Source of the DNA: Epiperipatus broadwayi
Taxonomy: Eukaryota > Onychophora > Udeonychophora > Euonychophora > Peripatidae
Reading direction: 5' to 3'
Length of the DNA: 64,000 nucleotides
Assembly: GCA_028023455.1 (NCBI GenBank)
Contig: JAQFVV010006451.1
Span: forward strand, 667,501-731,500
The position numbers and the translations under genes were made by a program. How positions within the stretch are numbered: position 1 is the stretch's first letter; each line of letters opens with the position of its first letter. The notes beneath the pieces were generated by a model. The model was not told the DNA's origin and searched no databases. It saw only the letters and a program-made list of their open reading frames with translations. Shown in pieces: positions 36,866 through 48,423 of the stretch.

Positions 36866-38480
36866 CAAATATTATACCTAAAACATCATCATCACAACCT
36901 TTCAGGAAAACAATTGTTTCACAGAATTGGCATTAATCATCATCTGGTAATAAGCTTCTTGAAAGCTTTTTCAATATAATATTCAAGTTTTATCAATACC
37001 AACCTAAAAAATGATTAAGCTTTAAAAGCATGAAATGATCTCTATACAGTTTTTACTATTATATATTTGATGTTATACCATGATGAACTAGAAAATAAAC
37101 TAATTTCCAATTGGTAGTTGCTGTTTATTCTCTGAAACAATTGTACCAAATGAGCTGATTGATCAGCTCTTTCAATGGGTTACTTTACTTGGAAGTATGT
37201 TATTGGTAAATTGATTGAATGGATTAGTAATTATTATTATGAGTCTTTGATTTATATTATTTCCAGTTTATTATTATGGACATTTGTTTTGTGTTTATAT
37301 ATATATTGAAACAGTAAGATTCGTTTCGAATCTTAAGTTTCATCTTTTTTCTGTCGTCTCTCACGTACCGGTCTATCCCGCCCAAATTTAAACTTTTTGG
37401 TATCGAGTTGTGTGTGTAGCAATATTAAAAATGTATAAATATATGTAGAATTCAGCATAAACACACACACATTTCGATCTCACATTAAACGCAATAAATA
37501 GGGATAAATAGGGATAAAATAATATAATTTAGATTTCTTTTAGTTATATAATTTTGTATAATTTTAATCATTTATTTTGCATTATAAAGTTCGTATTTAT
37601 TGCTTTGTTTAAATTTCGTTTAATAATAATTCTAAAAAAATCTGATGTAATATTTAATTAAAAGTTAAAATAATCTTATGTTCCCTTTTTGTCTTTGAAA
37701 TTGAAAAGCATCGGTCAGTGATAGATAATAGATTAATTAAAGAAAAATTCCCCAAAATATAATTAGTAAATGTAAAATGTAAACAATAGAACGGCAGCTT
37801 TCTTTAATTAAAAACCAACAAAATGCATTGATTATCCTCAGGGAAGATTAAGTAGAATCTAAAAATATCTTAACAAAAATGTGAAAGATCAAGATAAAAA
37901 AAAGAGGCCATCTTAGACTGGCTGGAGACATTCACTTAAACTTTAGCTTTGCTCTCGATCACTGAGAGTCTCCAAAAATAATAAAAATAATTTGTTCCTG
38001 CCAAGGTATGACCGAGTAAAGCACCTAGATTATTCTCCATCGGGAGATGGCCTATCGGATGTCGAACTTTCCATTGCCCGTCATAAATTCACCATGAAGA
38101 TCTGCTGCCTGAAATGAATGAGAAAGCTGCTGCTGCCGTGAAATTAAATGAAATATCTAAATACAAGAAAGACTTGCCATTCGTGAACTTTTGCTGCTAA
38201 ACTAATGGAATCAGAAAACTTCTTATAAAACAGGTACCTGTCTGTGTTCAAACTCTAGAGTACTCTAATAATATGCTATACTCTTCTTCATACTACTTAT
38301 CTAAATTATAAAATGTAAAACTACCATATGTATAATTAAAACTGAATAATTAACTTAATGTGTAAATTTCTCTACTAATCTAGCTTACCTCATTCTATCT
38401 TGGGTGTGTATTTTTAAAATCTACATTTTATCTATATTTATTATTTAATTATTGCATGCTCATAATTATCTCAATTTTCA
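36866..38480. other. Mostly unannotated; a hairpin at 37307-37348 and a GC-richer patch at 37990-38210
   Basis: GAAACAGTAAGATTCG-TTT-CGAATCTTAAGTTTC (37307-37348 region) is a strong interrupted hairpin, followed by GC-richer CTCACGTACCGGTCTATCCC. At 37490-37520 GGATAAATA repeats. The patch at 37990-38210 encodes a short open stretch (YDRVKHLDYSPSGDGLSDVE) ending in a stop. None could be assigned to a gene. Confidence 0.4.
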
Positions 38481-38544
38481 AAGTTTAAATCTATGATCGT
38501 TTGAAACAGTGAATGCGTGTTACATTTTCATTAATATGTACTTC

Positions 38545-38572
38545 GTCAGGCTGAGGCAGAGACCAGCCTGAC
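38545..38572. repeat. Hairpin GTCAGGCTG / CAGCCTGAC
   Basis: Nine perfect pairs (38545-38553 with 38564-38572) close a ten-base loop, AGGCAGAGAC. A related hairpin with changed but still paired bases lies at 39048-39073, flanked by the same ACTTC and ATTCTTAT / ACTCTTAT blocks. Confidence 0.65.
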
Positions 38573-38823
38573 ATTCTTATTTCCTTAATAACTTCACTTT
38601 CATATAAATCGACACGCATTCAGTGCATCATTTATTATAATGCAGGGTCTACTACTTCGCAAATGGCTGGCATATTAGTTGTAATAACTCCCAGTTTATA
38701 TATGTTTTGTATTTATTAAATCTAATGAATAATTCTAGAAAATCACATTTCTTTGAGAGTCACCAGAGTTCTTGAGTAAATGTTGGTAATGTAGGGCCGA
38801 GTCAGAAATCTATTTAAACCTCA

Positions 38824-39021
38824 TCATAATCGTTTATACAGTATACATGTGTTACGTTGTAGAGACGCGATGACCCATTCCACCATGAAATTTCCGGATT
38901 CTTCAGGGTTGAAATTAACCCCAGTCATCCTACACAAGCGGGCATAATGGGTGCTCCCATAGGACTTGACCACGTCATGCAGCCAGCCGGTAAAACTGCG
39001 ACATGGACCGCTTGTCCCTGG
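38824..39021 (-). other. 65-codon open frame in a GC-richer patch
   Basis: The minus-strand frame reads SFTGWLHDVVKSYGSTHYAR, then LCRMTGVNFNPEESGNFMVE and WVIASLQR. The composition looks protein-like, with a conserved-looking aromatic and acidic pattern, unlike the AT-rich chance frames elsewhere. It is bounded by stops on both sides and has no start codon at its head. It could be an exon or a fragment of a mobile-element protein. I do not recognise the family. Confidence 0.25.
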
Positions 39022-39047
39022 TTATGCTTATGTGACACCTTACTTCA

Positions 39048-39073
39048 TCGGGCCGAGGCAAAGATTAGCCCGA
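39048..39073. repeat. Hairpin TCGGGC / GCCCGA
   Basis: This is the second copy of the hairpin at 38545-38572. Six G/C-rich pairs close the loop CGAGGCAAAGATTA. Relative to the first copy, A-T pairs have become G-C pairs on both strands, so pairing is kept. Confidence 0.6.
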
Positions 39074-39930
39074 CACTCTTATAAACCCATTCGCAGCATT
39101 GCAGTTTCAATATACTGCCATTCCATATCACCTTTCTAAAGCGTACCACGTGTTCCTTTACTTAATTTTATTATTCTATATATCACTCCGCCTCTGCATT
39201 ATCTTCATAAATCACTCTCAAATAAATGTTTGCCCTTAGTTATAAATAAATATTTTAATTAAATAAATATATGTCTGCCATTACTCTTATAACCCATACT
39301 TTAGACTCTTGCATTGCAAAGGTATAAATCCCTCCAGGCATGCATTAGAAATACTTACTCGAGAATTTTAGGTAGCTAGATTACGCCTTCAAATAAGTGA
39401 ATTCCTTTTGTAAACATTTCAGTATCGGAAATACCGCTACTGAAATCCTCAATATAAAATAATGTCTAAATAAATAAATGTATTCTTTAAAATATAATCA
39501 TGTCGCAAATCCCGCTACTGAAGCTTTAAATCCACAAAATATTATTAGTAAATGATTGTCTTCTTAAAATGTGTTAATAAATAATTTTAAACTATATGTC
39601 TGCATTTACGTTTCATTTATTCGATACCCATTCTATATAATATTTCCTCGATTATGTAAATATGAATGTTTAATTAATATTAGTTTGATTATTGGCTAAC
39701 TCGAGAATAAAATCATGAGTCTCTTGCATATCCCTGACCACCGTGCCTAAGGAAATATTTACTAATGTCGCATCAGATGCGTTGTTTCGTGGATTGTATT
39801 GTGGAACTGATAAACTATGTTCGAACTCAGTACAACGGGTGGCTTCGCTACTCGAAGGTGCTGCTGTTCTGTATGGTGGTCAAATTCTGCACTATGTTTA
39901 CGAGTCACATGTTTTCTGACTGTTACAATA

Positions 39931-40270
39931 TATACAAATATTAAGCAATTAAATCATCCCACACAATTAAGAAATCCAGTACTGCCCTCTGTGAACTAAT
40001 ATATAAATACATTAGAGTTCATATTTCAAAATAGCCAGGTCAAAATGGTATCCACTTTGACCTGTCTGCTATCAGATGTTATATATTGAAATAGAGTTTG
40101 TTCGTATTTCAATATATAACATCTGATAGCAGACAGGTCAAAGTGGATACCATTTTGACCTGGCTATTTTGAAATACGAACTCTAATGTATTTATATATT
40201 AGTTCACAGAGGGCAGTACTGGATTTCTTAATCATGTGCGATGATTTAATTGCTTAATATTTGTATATTT
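39931..40270. mobile_element. Foldback element with ~165 bp arms
   Basis: The left arm begins at about 39931 (AAGCAATTAAATCATC) and the right arm ends with GATGATTTAATTGCTT (about 40240-40256). The centre GAAATAGAGTTTGTTCGTATTTC is near 40095. Within each arm, GGTCAAAATGG and CCACTTTGACC form a smaller hairpin. No hammerhead core or open frame was found. This looks like a different snap-back family. Confidence 0.75.
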
Positions 40271-41614
40271 ATTTCAGTATAGCGTTATGCACTGGGATAA
40301 TTATATATATACACTAGGGTGATAAGCTCTTCAATGTAGATCAATTCTTATAGAGCATTGTTTTATCCACAATGAATAAAATTTTGTTTTCAGAGTTATC
40401 ATAGTCTAAATTTGCCTTCCATATAAGTTACTGAACAATAGCAAAAATGGATTTATTTTCATTTGCTTAGCAGTTAGATATTGATATTATATTTTGCATA
40501 TTATTTACATAATGTTTTGCAAAATATATTGTATAAACTTTTTTTTTTATATGTCAAATGCATTGACCGGGAAGCAAACCCAGGCCAGCTTCTTGGAAGG
40601 CAGCTATTCCTTTCCATTTATGCATTCTTCAATCATATGAATAAAGATATCTGAAAAAGGCAATTACCTTGAGTTATTACACGTATTTTGTATAATTAAA
40701 TCAGATATATTAATCTTTAATTTAGATGTAAAGTTTATATCTGGGCTAGGGATAATCACTATTTTAATAAATGATTAATCATAATCATTAAGGTATTGAT
40801 TTGAAGTGGTTCCTGACAAAATTGCTAGTGTAGACATTTTATCACTTGTAAATTAATACACATTATAACCAGAGATTAGATAGAATTTTCTGAATAAATG
40901 TCTGAAACCTGACATTAAATTTATAAATGCTATTCAACGTAAAACAATAAATCAATATTTTACATAATATATATAATAAATATATGAACTAACTAAAGAA
41001 AAAATAAAAATATAATAAAAATACAGAATTACTTCTCTATAAAACTGCTTTAATATATATATATCCTCAACAAATAACCTGAAGATTTACAAATGTATAA
41101 TCATGTCAAAATAGCAATATAGTCAAACTTCTTATATTAATAAAAGTTTTACAATTTCTTTATTTCTTGGTGTGAAATTTATAAATATATGATCTTTATT
41201 AAATACATTCAAACCAAATTAACAAGATTAAACGCATGTTGTCAAAACAAGAGATAATTTCTATTCTGCTTATAATATCTTACTTCTTGAAAAATATTAT
41301 AAATAGAGACAAGTGAAGTTGTAAATAGAATAGAAATAGTTTCTACCTTTCATAGTATTTGTTTAATATTTTAAAGCCAGTTTCGATATTTAATTATGAT
41401 TATGAGTTTATAAAATTCATATTGTAACAAAAAACGATCACAAAATACTTATTGATATAAGAAATTATATTGCTATTTAAAAGTGTCTATAAATAGTGAA
41501 AGGATTATTAAAACATGTAAATGTATGTAAGAATTTATTGTCTATTTTTATTATATTAAATAAAATTCATTAGTGTATATATATATAATATCAAATAATA
41601 TAAGTATAATAAAA
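40271..41614. other. Non-coding AT-rich stretch
   Basis: Nothing recognised. A few TA runs, for example 41053-41062. Confidence 0.5.
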
Positions 41615-41842
41615 CAATCCACTAGAATAAAACTACAAAATTTTTTTAAAATGCCTATATAAAATTGAAGATTAATATCCTTTGCAATAGCCAGCTTTGG
41701 CGTATTTTGCCATGGCGTATTCCGCCATCTTAAGTAGCAATATTGCTACTTAAGATGGCGGAATATGCTGAAGCTGGCTATTGCAAAGGATATTAATCTT
41801 AAAAAATTTTGTAGTTTTATTCTAGTGGATTGTTATATATAT
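41615..41842. mobile_element. Foldback element with ~100 bp arms
   Basis: AACAATCCACTAGAATAAAA (about 41613) is mirrored by its complement ending near 41833. The centre GCAATATTGC is at 41740-41749. The left arm has a short extra inverted segment (GGCGTATTTTGCCATGGCGT) absent from the right arm, so the arms diverged after folding back. No ribozyme or gene was found. Confidence 0.75.
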
Positions 41843-42899
41843 ATAGCCGATTAGCTCAAGAACTCAAATTTCATAAATCATGACCAAGTTTTATTAATTT
41901 CAATACTCAAACTGAAGCAATAAACCATTAAATTGTATATAATGAAATGATAATGAAAATTTATTTGTATTTACTTTGATATATTTCAACTATGATAAAA
42001 ATAAACAACTAATTAAAAGCAGGTATTACAAGGTAAATCATATTATCTTGTAATAGTATTTCTATTTTAATTTCATACAAACTGTAAAATTCCTGAGACA
42101 AATTTATTTTATTTCTATCGTTGCTACTGGCTTATTTGTACTTACATATGCAAAAATTAAATTTCTGAAGTACTATCTAATAAGCTTATTACAAAATAAA
42201 ACATCCAAATTCTGAATTGAAATTTTAACAATACGAGTTATCAAAACTTCGTAATAACTTTCATTTAGACGATGTTAATTTTTTTTATGTATAAAATAAA
42301 CTGAAATACCCACATATTAATTCGGAGATAATTTGAATATATTTATACACATTTTAATGTTTCATAAAATGTTCGTTTTTTTCTTTTTTTTTCGGATGTG
42401 ATTTCTGTTGTGAATTAAATGTAAGCATATACGTGAATAGTAAATTCAAATACAGAATTGTAGTAATAAAGATGACTTGATATTTAAAATTAAGCAGGAA
42501 TGACCAGTCCAAAAATCTAAAATTAAACAAAATGTTCATTTTAGGATCATAAATATGCTGAAGGTAAATACTTAAAGGAACCAAGCAATGCCCACTCCAT
42601 AGATTCTTTACTGATGCAACTGTAATTTTTCAAATAATAAGCTGTGGTTATAGCAGCCAGCATGGTGAGTTTATTGACCTTTTATCTCTGAGATTAGAAT
42701 GAAAAAACACTATGGTCTTTCTTTTCAGTTGCCTTATAATTCTTAAATGAAAGATCCATTGAACTTTCTTGAAAACAAGATGAATATGTTGATAAATAAT
42801 CTCTTCTTTTTAAAATAATTATTTAAATCAGGACAGGCAAAACTACGTTATTTTCACGAAAGATGTAAAGTCACTATCTGAAACAACAGTTAATGCTAA
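41843..42899. other. Non-coding AT-rich stretch before the LINE
   Basis: No gene is supported; the 76-codon minus-strand frame at 42354-42584 has no domain features. The LINE's 5' part may begin in 42600-42900 but cannot be recognised. Confidence 0.45.
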
Positions 42900-44119
42900 G
42901 AATCCCCTGATTGCAGAACAAGGCTGCAAATTGATTATGATCTTTTTTTCAGATATCTACAATTGCAAATAACTTTCAAGTAAAGGAAGATTGCCCAAAT
43001 TGGAAGAACTCTAATATCGAATGGAACATTGCTGGATTTTATAAAGTTGTAAGAAAAGATAATTGATTTATAAAGTGAACATACACGTTACTAAATAGGT
43101 GTAACTATTTTAAACACAAATGGGGTGGGATTTATTATAAACAAAAAGTGAAAGAAGAATACTGTGGAGATTAATGGTTTATAGAACAAAGTGACAAGTT
43201 TAATTATTAGATTTGATTCAGTGAAAGGTAATAAATGCAAGAAATTCAGGTTTATGCCCCAACAAGTTCTTGCTGTAATAAAAAATAGAGGATTTTTAAA
43301 TGGAAATATAAAATGCTTTTCATCATATCAAACAATATTTTAAAATTGTTATGGGAAACATTAAGGCTAGAATTAAATAACATTAATGCTAGAATCAAAT
43401 AATTTAAAAATAAAAATGCTTTGGAGTAAATTTGGTTATAATGATAGAAATGAAATAAGATATCAACTTCTGAAATTTGTAGAAAATGAAAAACTATATT
43501 ATGAAATATGTTATCGAGGAAAATGCTAAACGAAAATAGACATAGAAGCACTGAAATAAAGATTCAGTAGAATTGGATTACATTTTGACTACTAGAAACT
43601 ATATATTTCAAGACTGTAATGTTCTTAATAGATTCTATGCAGGATATAATCATCAATTAGTGAGAAGTAAGATACATGTGAATTCAAAACTAAAGAGATA
43701 AAAACTATTAATAAAGTAAATATATCTCTTAATCTTCAAAAGCATTCCAATGAATTTAAATTAAAACTTGAAAACCATTTTAAAATATTAACATCCTTTG
43801 AATATTATTTGGATCTGATTGTAATAAATAAAAATATAACTGATATTTTAAGAACTGCAAAAATGATAGTTGTACAAAAGAATAGAAATAAAAAAAAGAA
43901 AATTATTTTTTAATGACCCATTAAGAAGAACTGGACATATCTAGAATCTTATAATTTGGTATAAAAAAGGAATTAATAATGATATAAGTAAATGTAATTA
44001 TGAATTGGTATAAAAAGCTATAGAAAACTGTTTCTGCAAAAAGGATAGAATTATTACTAAAAAGCATGAAATGTATGGAAGGATTCTATACAGAATTATA
44101 TGTAAATTAATACACTGTA

Positions 44120-44385
44120 CAGGTTAACACACACCTGCACATATATAATGTAATATAAGGGATTCAAACTCAGACTTTCACACAACCCACAACTCCCAGT
44201 GCCATCTTATATTACTGACTCACCTGATCACAGATGTTGAAAAGATAAATAATCACCAATATACATATTTCGTGCTAAACCAGCACTCATCAGTTGGTCC
44301 AGATTACCATCTCCACACATATATACAATCAGTGACCAGCTTTATATTAAGATAGTCAATCTTCATACTTTAATGAACAGGCTTC
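44120..44385 (-). mobile_element. HH-F element inside the LINE
   Basis: It has the same ordered blocks as the copies at 35.0 and 58.0 kb: TCAAACTCAGACTTTCAC, CCATCTTATATTACTGA, AAGATAAATAATCACCAA, CAGTTGGTCCAGATTACC, then AGTCAATCTTCATACTTTAA. It splits the LINE between its endonuclease and reverse transcriptase parts and is therefore younger than that LINE. Confidence 0.65.
44256..44297 (-). ncRNA. Hammerhead ribozyme, HH-F copy 2 (best preserved)
   Basis: On the minus strand: CCAA, CTGATGA, a perfect GTGC/GCAC helix II with loop TGGTTTA, GAA, helix III ATATGTAT (near-palindromic), A at the cleavage position, and TTGG. All invariant core residues are present and helix I closes with four pairs. 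Confidence 0.75.
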
Positions 44386-45485
44386 AAACTACACCAACCC
44401 ACAACTCTTCAGCCATCCATTTCATTGAAAATCTGAATTATATAATAATAAAGAACAAGAGAATATCTCGCAGTTTTTCATCTCCTGAATTTTCTCACAT
44501 TTTAATTGAAGAAGTGAAACATTCAATTAAATCTATGAAAAAGGTCAAAAGTCTAAAAAATAATGGAATAATTATCGATATCTTAAAAGAAGCAGATGAA
44601 GAAATAGAAATATTATTTTAAAGTTATGCACCAATTATCTAAATGATAAAGATTGATCAGGTGATTGGAAGAATGAATTAATTATATTAATATTAAATAT
44701 GATAAATAAAATATAAATTAAAGACTAATCCGTATTATATATTTATGAAGATAATTACAACTTAATTACAATGAATATCAGATTGTAAACAACTCGAAGA
44801 ACAAACTGAATTTAAAATTAGTTGTAGCATAGTGGATCACATATAAGCATTGAAAGAACTTATAAAAAGGTCCTGTAAATACGAGTTACCATTTTCCTTT
44901 GGATTCATAGACTATCAAAAGGCATTTGGTTCTATAAGAATTTTTATAGTGATTAAAGGATTGGATCATTAAGATGTAGTTCAAGGAAAATGTTATATTC
45001 TGAAGAATATTTATCAAAATGCAAAAGCCATAATTAAATTACATTTATAATAAAAAGATTAATATTAAAAAAAATGCATATTATGGTAATTCTATATCTC
45101 CAAAACTGTTAGCAGCAATTTTACAAGAAACGTTTTGTGGATTAAAATGGGAAGCTAAGAAATAGAAGTAAGTGGAGACTACCAAATTCACCACTTTCTT
45201 TATTTTGCTGTAATATCTTATATAAATGCAATTTATCCACTCTACATTGAACACTTTTTAGCAAAAACCTTTTATTGTACATGCATACATTTCAACTGTT
45301 TTGTGGACTACACAATCTTATGTATTGACAATCCTGCAGTCAGCAGAACAGTCAAACATAAGATTGTGTGTGTGTATATATATATAAAATTAAGAGCGTG
45401 CTAATAGCTCTAAACAAGCTTTTTTTTTTATTTATGATAAATGCTACTACAAGAGAAGGCATTCAAATCATTTTTATCTTGGATT

Positions 45486-45541
45486 GTCCCCATCCCCAGA
45501 CCGGTTTCGACCTATGGGTCTCTTCAGTGAGGAGTTGGGAC
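45486..45541 (-). ncRNA. Hammerhead ribozyme, HH-B unit 1
   Basis: On the minus strand: helix I 5' strand GTCCC-CAA-CTCCTCA (reading through the internal loop), core CTGAAGA, helix II GACC-CATA-GGTC (four perfect pairs with a tetraloop), GAA, helix III ACCGGT (palindromic, loopless), C at the cleavage site, then TGGGGA-TG-GGGAC. Helix I has a six-pair inner part, a 3x2 internal loop and a five-pair outer part. Every invariant base is present. Confidence 0.88.
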
Positions 45542-45910
45542 GTTAGATCTAAAAAACCAACTCAAGCAAAGCATTTATCTAAAAGATAATTGTTAGAAGA
45601 AGATCTGAAACTTTTAGACATCTACATGTCTTTAAAGTCAGCTCTCCAACTGAAAAAATCATATGGGCCTGAACTTAATTCAGATACTCCATATATTAGT
45701 AGGCTTAGCTCTTTAATTTAGCTAAAGCCACAACAGCAAAATAATAATAGTAATAATAACAAGTCAGATGTCACATGACTTATATATAGCTTGCACTTAC
45801 AAATATGTAAAATTAAGAGCGTGCTAATAGCTCTAAACAAGCTTCTTTTTTTTTATTTATGATAAATGCTACTACAAGAGAAGGCATTCAAATCATTTTT
45901 ATCTTGGATT

Positions 45911-45960
45911 GTCCCCAGACCGGTTTCGACCTATGGGTCTCTTCAGTGAGGAGTTGGGAC
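45911..45960 (-). ncRNA. Hammerhead ribozyme, HH-B unit 2
   Basis: The core, helix II, ACCGGT and cleavage base are intact as in unit 1. Six bases of the 3' strand of helix I are deleted, which removes the outer stem and internal loop. Cleavage is still possible but the usual loop contact would be lost. Confidence 0.82.
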
Positions 45961-46327
45961 ATTAGATCTAAAAAACCAACTCAAGCAAAGCATTTATCTA
46001 AAAGATAATTGTTAGAAGAAGATCTGAAACTTTTAGACATCTACATGTCTTTAAAGTCAGCTCTCCAACTTAAAAAATCATATGGGCCTGAACTTAATTC
46101 AGATACTCCATATATTAGTAGGCTTAGCTCTTTAATTTAGCTAAAACCACAACAGCAAAATAATAATAGTAATAATAACAAGTCAGATGTCACATGACTT
46201 ATATATAGCTTGCACTTACAAATATGTAAAATTAAGAGCGTGCTAATAGCTCTAAACAAGCTTTTTTTTTTATTTATGATAAATGCTACTACAAGAGAAG
46301 GCATTCAAATCATTTTTATCTTGGATT

Positions 46328-46383
46328 GTCCCCATCCCCAGACCGGTTTCGACCTATGGGTCTCTTCAGTGAGGAGTTGGGAC
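46328..46383 (-). ncRNA. Hammerhead ribozyme, HH-B unit 3
   Basis: The full two-part helix I, CTGAAGA, GACC/GGTC, GAA, ACCGGT and C17 are all intact, identical in design to unit 1. Confidence 0.88.
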
Positions 46384-47540
46384 ATTAGATCTAAAAAACC
46401 AACTCAAGCAAAGCATTTATCTAAAAGATAATTGTTAGAAGAAGATCTGAAACTTTTAAACATCTACATGTCTTTAAAGTCAGCTCTCCAACTGAAAAAA
46501 TCATATGGGCCTGAACTTGCTATATTTACTGTGAATGTTTAGGTGGTTACTGGTTGGAAACTAATTATATATATATATAAGGTTTATACTAAATATTGAA
46601 CACTTTTTAGTATAAACCTAAAACTAATTATATATATATATAAGGTTTATACTAAAAAGTGTTCAATAGTCAAAACGTAAGATTGTGTATGCATATATGT
46701 ACAATAAAAGGCTTTTGCTAAAACGTGTTCAAAGTAAAGTGAATTGCATTTACAAATGGAAATTATTTGTCATTTAGATTTTGTAGAACATGTAGTTGTT
46801 TTTGCAAATAATGTTTCACATCTTCAGTAAATGTTGCACTAGTTATCATATGAAAGTAAGAAAGTAGGATTAAAGATAAATGCTAAGAATAGTAATGTAA
46901 TATTCAATGGAATTTTTAAAAAAGAAAAAAAATAAAGATTGGTAATCATAAATTATAATAAATTACACCACTAAAAATACCTTAGTTAGATTATTAACAT
47001 AGTCTGATTCACAATGGATGAAAATAATCATGGATTTAAACTTGGATGGAATGTTTTTGGTGCAAATAATTTAATATTAAATGGGCATGTGCCTATTGTG
47101 TTTGAAAAGAAAGGTTTAATAGATGTGTGCTATCAGTTCTCATTTATGAATCTGAGACTTGAAACTTAACAGAAGAGCAATTTAGAGAGTTCAAACCACT
47201 CAAAATGTATAGAGAAATATACATTGGGAATAACAAAAAAAGATCAAAAATAAGATACATAGAACAAGTAGATATCACTGACATTACTAAAAAAATTAAG
47301 ACACTGATATGTAGCTGGTCTGGATATATTTTTTATAAAGATGATAGTAGATAAACAACTAATTGAATCCCAATATATTATAAAAGATATAGAAATAGAC
47401 CATATGTTAGAAGTATAAAATAATGAAGTTTTCTGGAACATTATTGGGGTGAAAGCTAAGGATAAAAGAAATTGAACTAAACATGGAGAGATTACCAGCC
47501 TCCAGTAGATAAATAATGGTTGAAAATGGTGTTATTTACA

Positions 47541-48407
47541 TAATATCTAAATAAAGTTAGTCGAACTTATATCATCTATAGAACATTTTTACAATTTTTC
47601 CAGTTGAAATATTTGATGAAAAATCAACTAATCTGTGATTAACCTATGTTGAAAAAGATTATGTGAAAATAACTGAAAACATTTCTGCAATTAATTTATT
47701 ATTTAATATTTAAAACTTTAATGTCAATATGATTTATTTCTTTACTTTCTACATAATATTAGTTACAGTTTACATTGATTTTACACACACATATATATAT
47801 ATGCACAGACTCTTCATTTTGAGAGAGTACTATTATGGAAAAATCCCAAACTATAAGCACTAATATGAAAACTTGAGTTCTTTTTTATTAAATTTCTATA
47901 GCTCATCTGACAGTGAAGACTGTTCACAAAATATATTTATATAAAGTCAGATGGTCTGGAATTTCACATCAGTAAAGGATTGCAAAACAATAGAGATTTC
48001 AGATGAAAATTTGAAAACAAAAATATAAAACATTCAGATATATATACAAAACAAAAATCTATTCATCTCGAATATTTCACACAAGGTTTAGGTTTTAAAA
48101 GATAATCTTTTTTTTTCTTTTTCATTGCATTCATTTTTGAAAATTACAAATTTTATTTCATCTTGTTTACATAAGTAATTAGCATTCTAAGCTCAATGGA
48201 TCATTACAAATTTATTATGGAAGTTTGTAAAGCACTAATCCATTAATGGTGTAATTTGTCATTACTTGTCATTTCCTTAATGCAATTTATCCTACTACCT
48301 CCATAATTGGAGATGCACTAGTGCTCTTTATCTCCTTAAGATGTTTGATATCATATATATATATATATTGTAATCATTGAATTTGCTAGTGAAGCGAGAT
48401 TCTCAGC
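47541..48407. other. Non-coding AT-rich stretch
   Basis: No gene or element recognised downstream of the LINE remnant. Confidence 0.5.
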
Positions 48408-48423
48408 TATTTAATCTATTTAA

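Larger units (their letters stand above)
45380..46530 (-). mobile_element. HH-B tandem ribozyme array, three units of ~420 bp
   Basis: Three head-to-tail units begin TAAGAGCGTGCTAATAGCTC at 45391, 45814 and 46233, so the spacing is 423 and 419 bp. The third is truncated near 46518. Each unit has one hammerhead on the minus strand, followed in that orientation by the CTTGTAGTAGCATTTATCAT block. Units are nearly identical, and a 6-base deletion in helix I marks unit 2. Short coding-like frames in the units (for example 45368-45589) repeat with the unit and are not genes. The organisation matches animal retrozymes. Confidence 0.8.
45200..46755. mobile_element. Foldback element split by the HH-B array
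   Basis: Outer inverted arms are TGCAATTTATCCACTCTAC...ACCTTTTATTGTAC (about 45228-45280) and GTACAATAAAAGGC...GTGAATTGCA (about 46697-46750). Inner ones are CACAATCTTATG / CATAAGATTGTG. A smaller hairpin with TTTTAGTATAAACCT is at 46590-46670. The element sits inside the LINE, and the HH-B array sits inside it, giving three insertion layers. Confidence 0.6.
42900..47540 (+). pseudogene. Degenerate RTE-like LINE ORF (endonuclease and reverse transcriptase), interrupted
   Basis: A ruined endonuclease-reverse transcriptase frame can be followed across many stops and frameshifts. In the endonuclease part, NGVGFIINKK-like (about 43110-43145) and QVYAPTSS-like (43245) phrases appear. LDYILTTRNYIFQDCNVLNRF and a NHQLVRSKI equivalent of SDHRLV follow near 43570-43680. 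The reverse transcriptase start, VKHSIKSMKKVKSLKNNGII, is at 44510-44570. LKNIYQNAKAIIKLH is near 45000, SPKLLAAILQETFCGLKWE near 45100-45160, and SKKVGLKINAKNSNV near 46860. The C-terminal part (KLGWNVFGANN; LGITKKDQK; SWSGYIFYKDDSR) is at 47040-47345. Blocks HH-F (44.1-44.4 kb) and 45.2-46.75 kb interrupt it. Confidence 0.7.

Noticed and set aside
38535-38600. CTGACGA on the minus strand near 38545 as a hammerhead core
   Set aside because: Those bases are part of the nine-pair GTCAGGCTG/CAGCCTGAC hairpin, and no GAAAC with a matching helix follows.
41690-41790. CTGAAGCTGG in the 41.7 kb palindrome as a ribozyme core
   Set aside because: Lacks G8-A9 and any GAAA partner; it is only part of the foldback arm.
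45368-46431. Repeated 73-codon frames (IKSVLIALNKLFFLF...) as small genes
   Set aside because: They recur only because the HH-B unit repeats, and they cross the complementary strand of the hammerhead; no start context or domain.
45380-46530. CRISPR-like array
   Set aside because: Units are ~420 bp, carry ribozymes and have no short spacer pattern; the DNA is eukaryotic.
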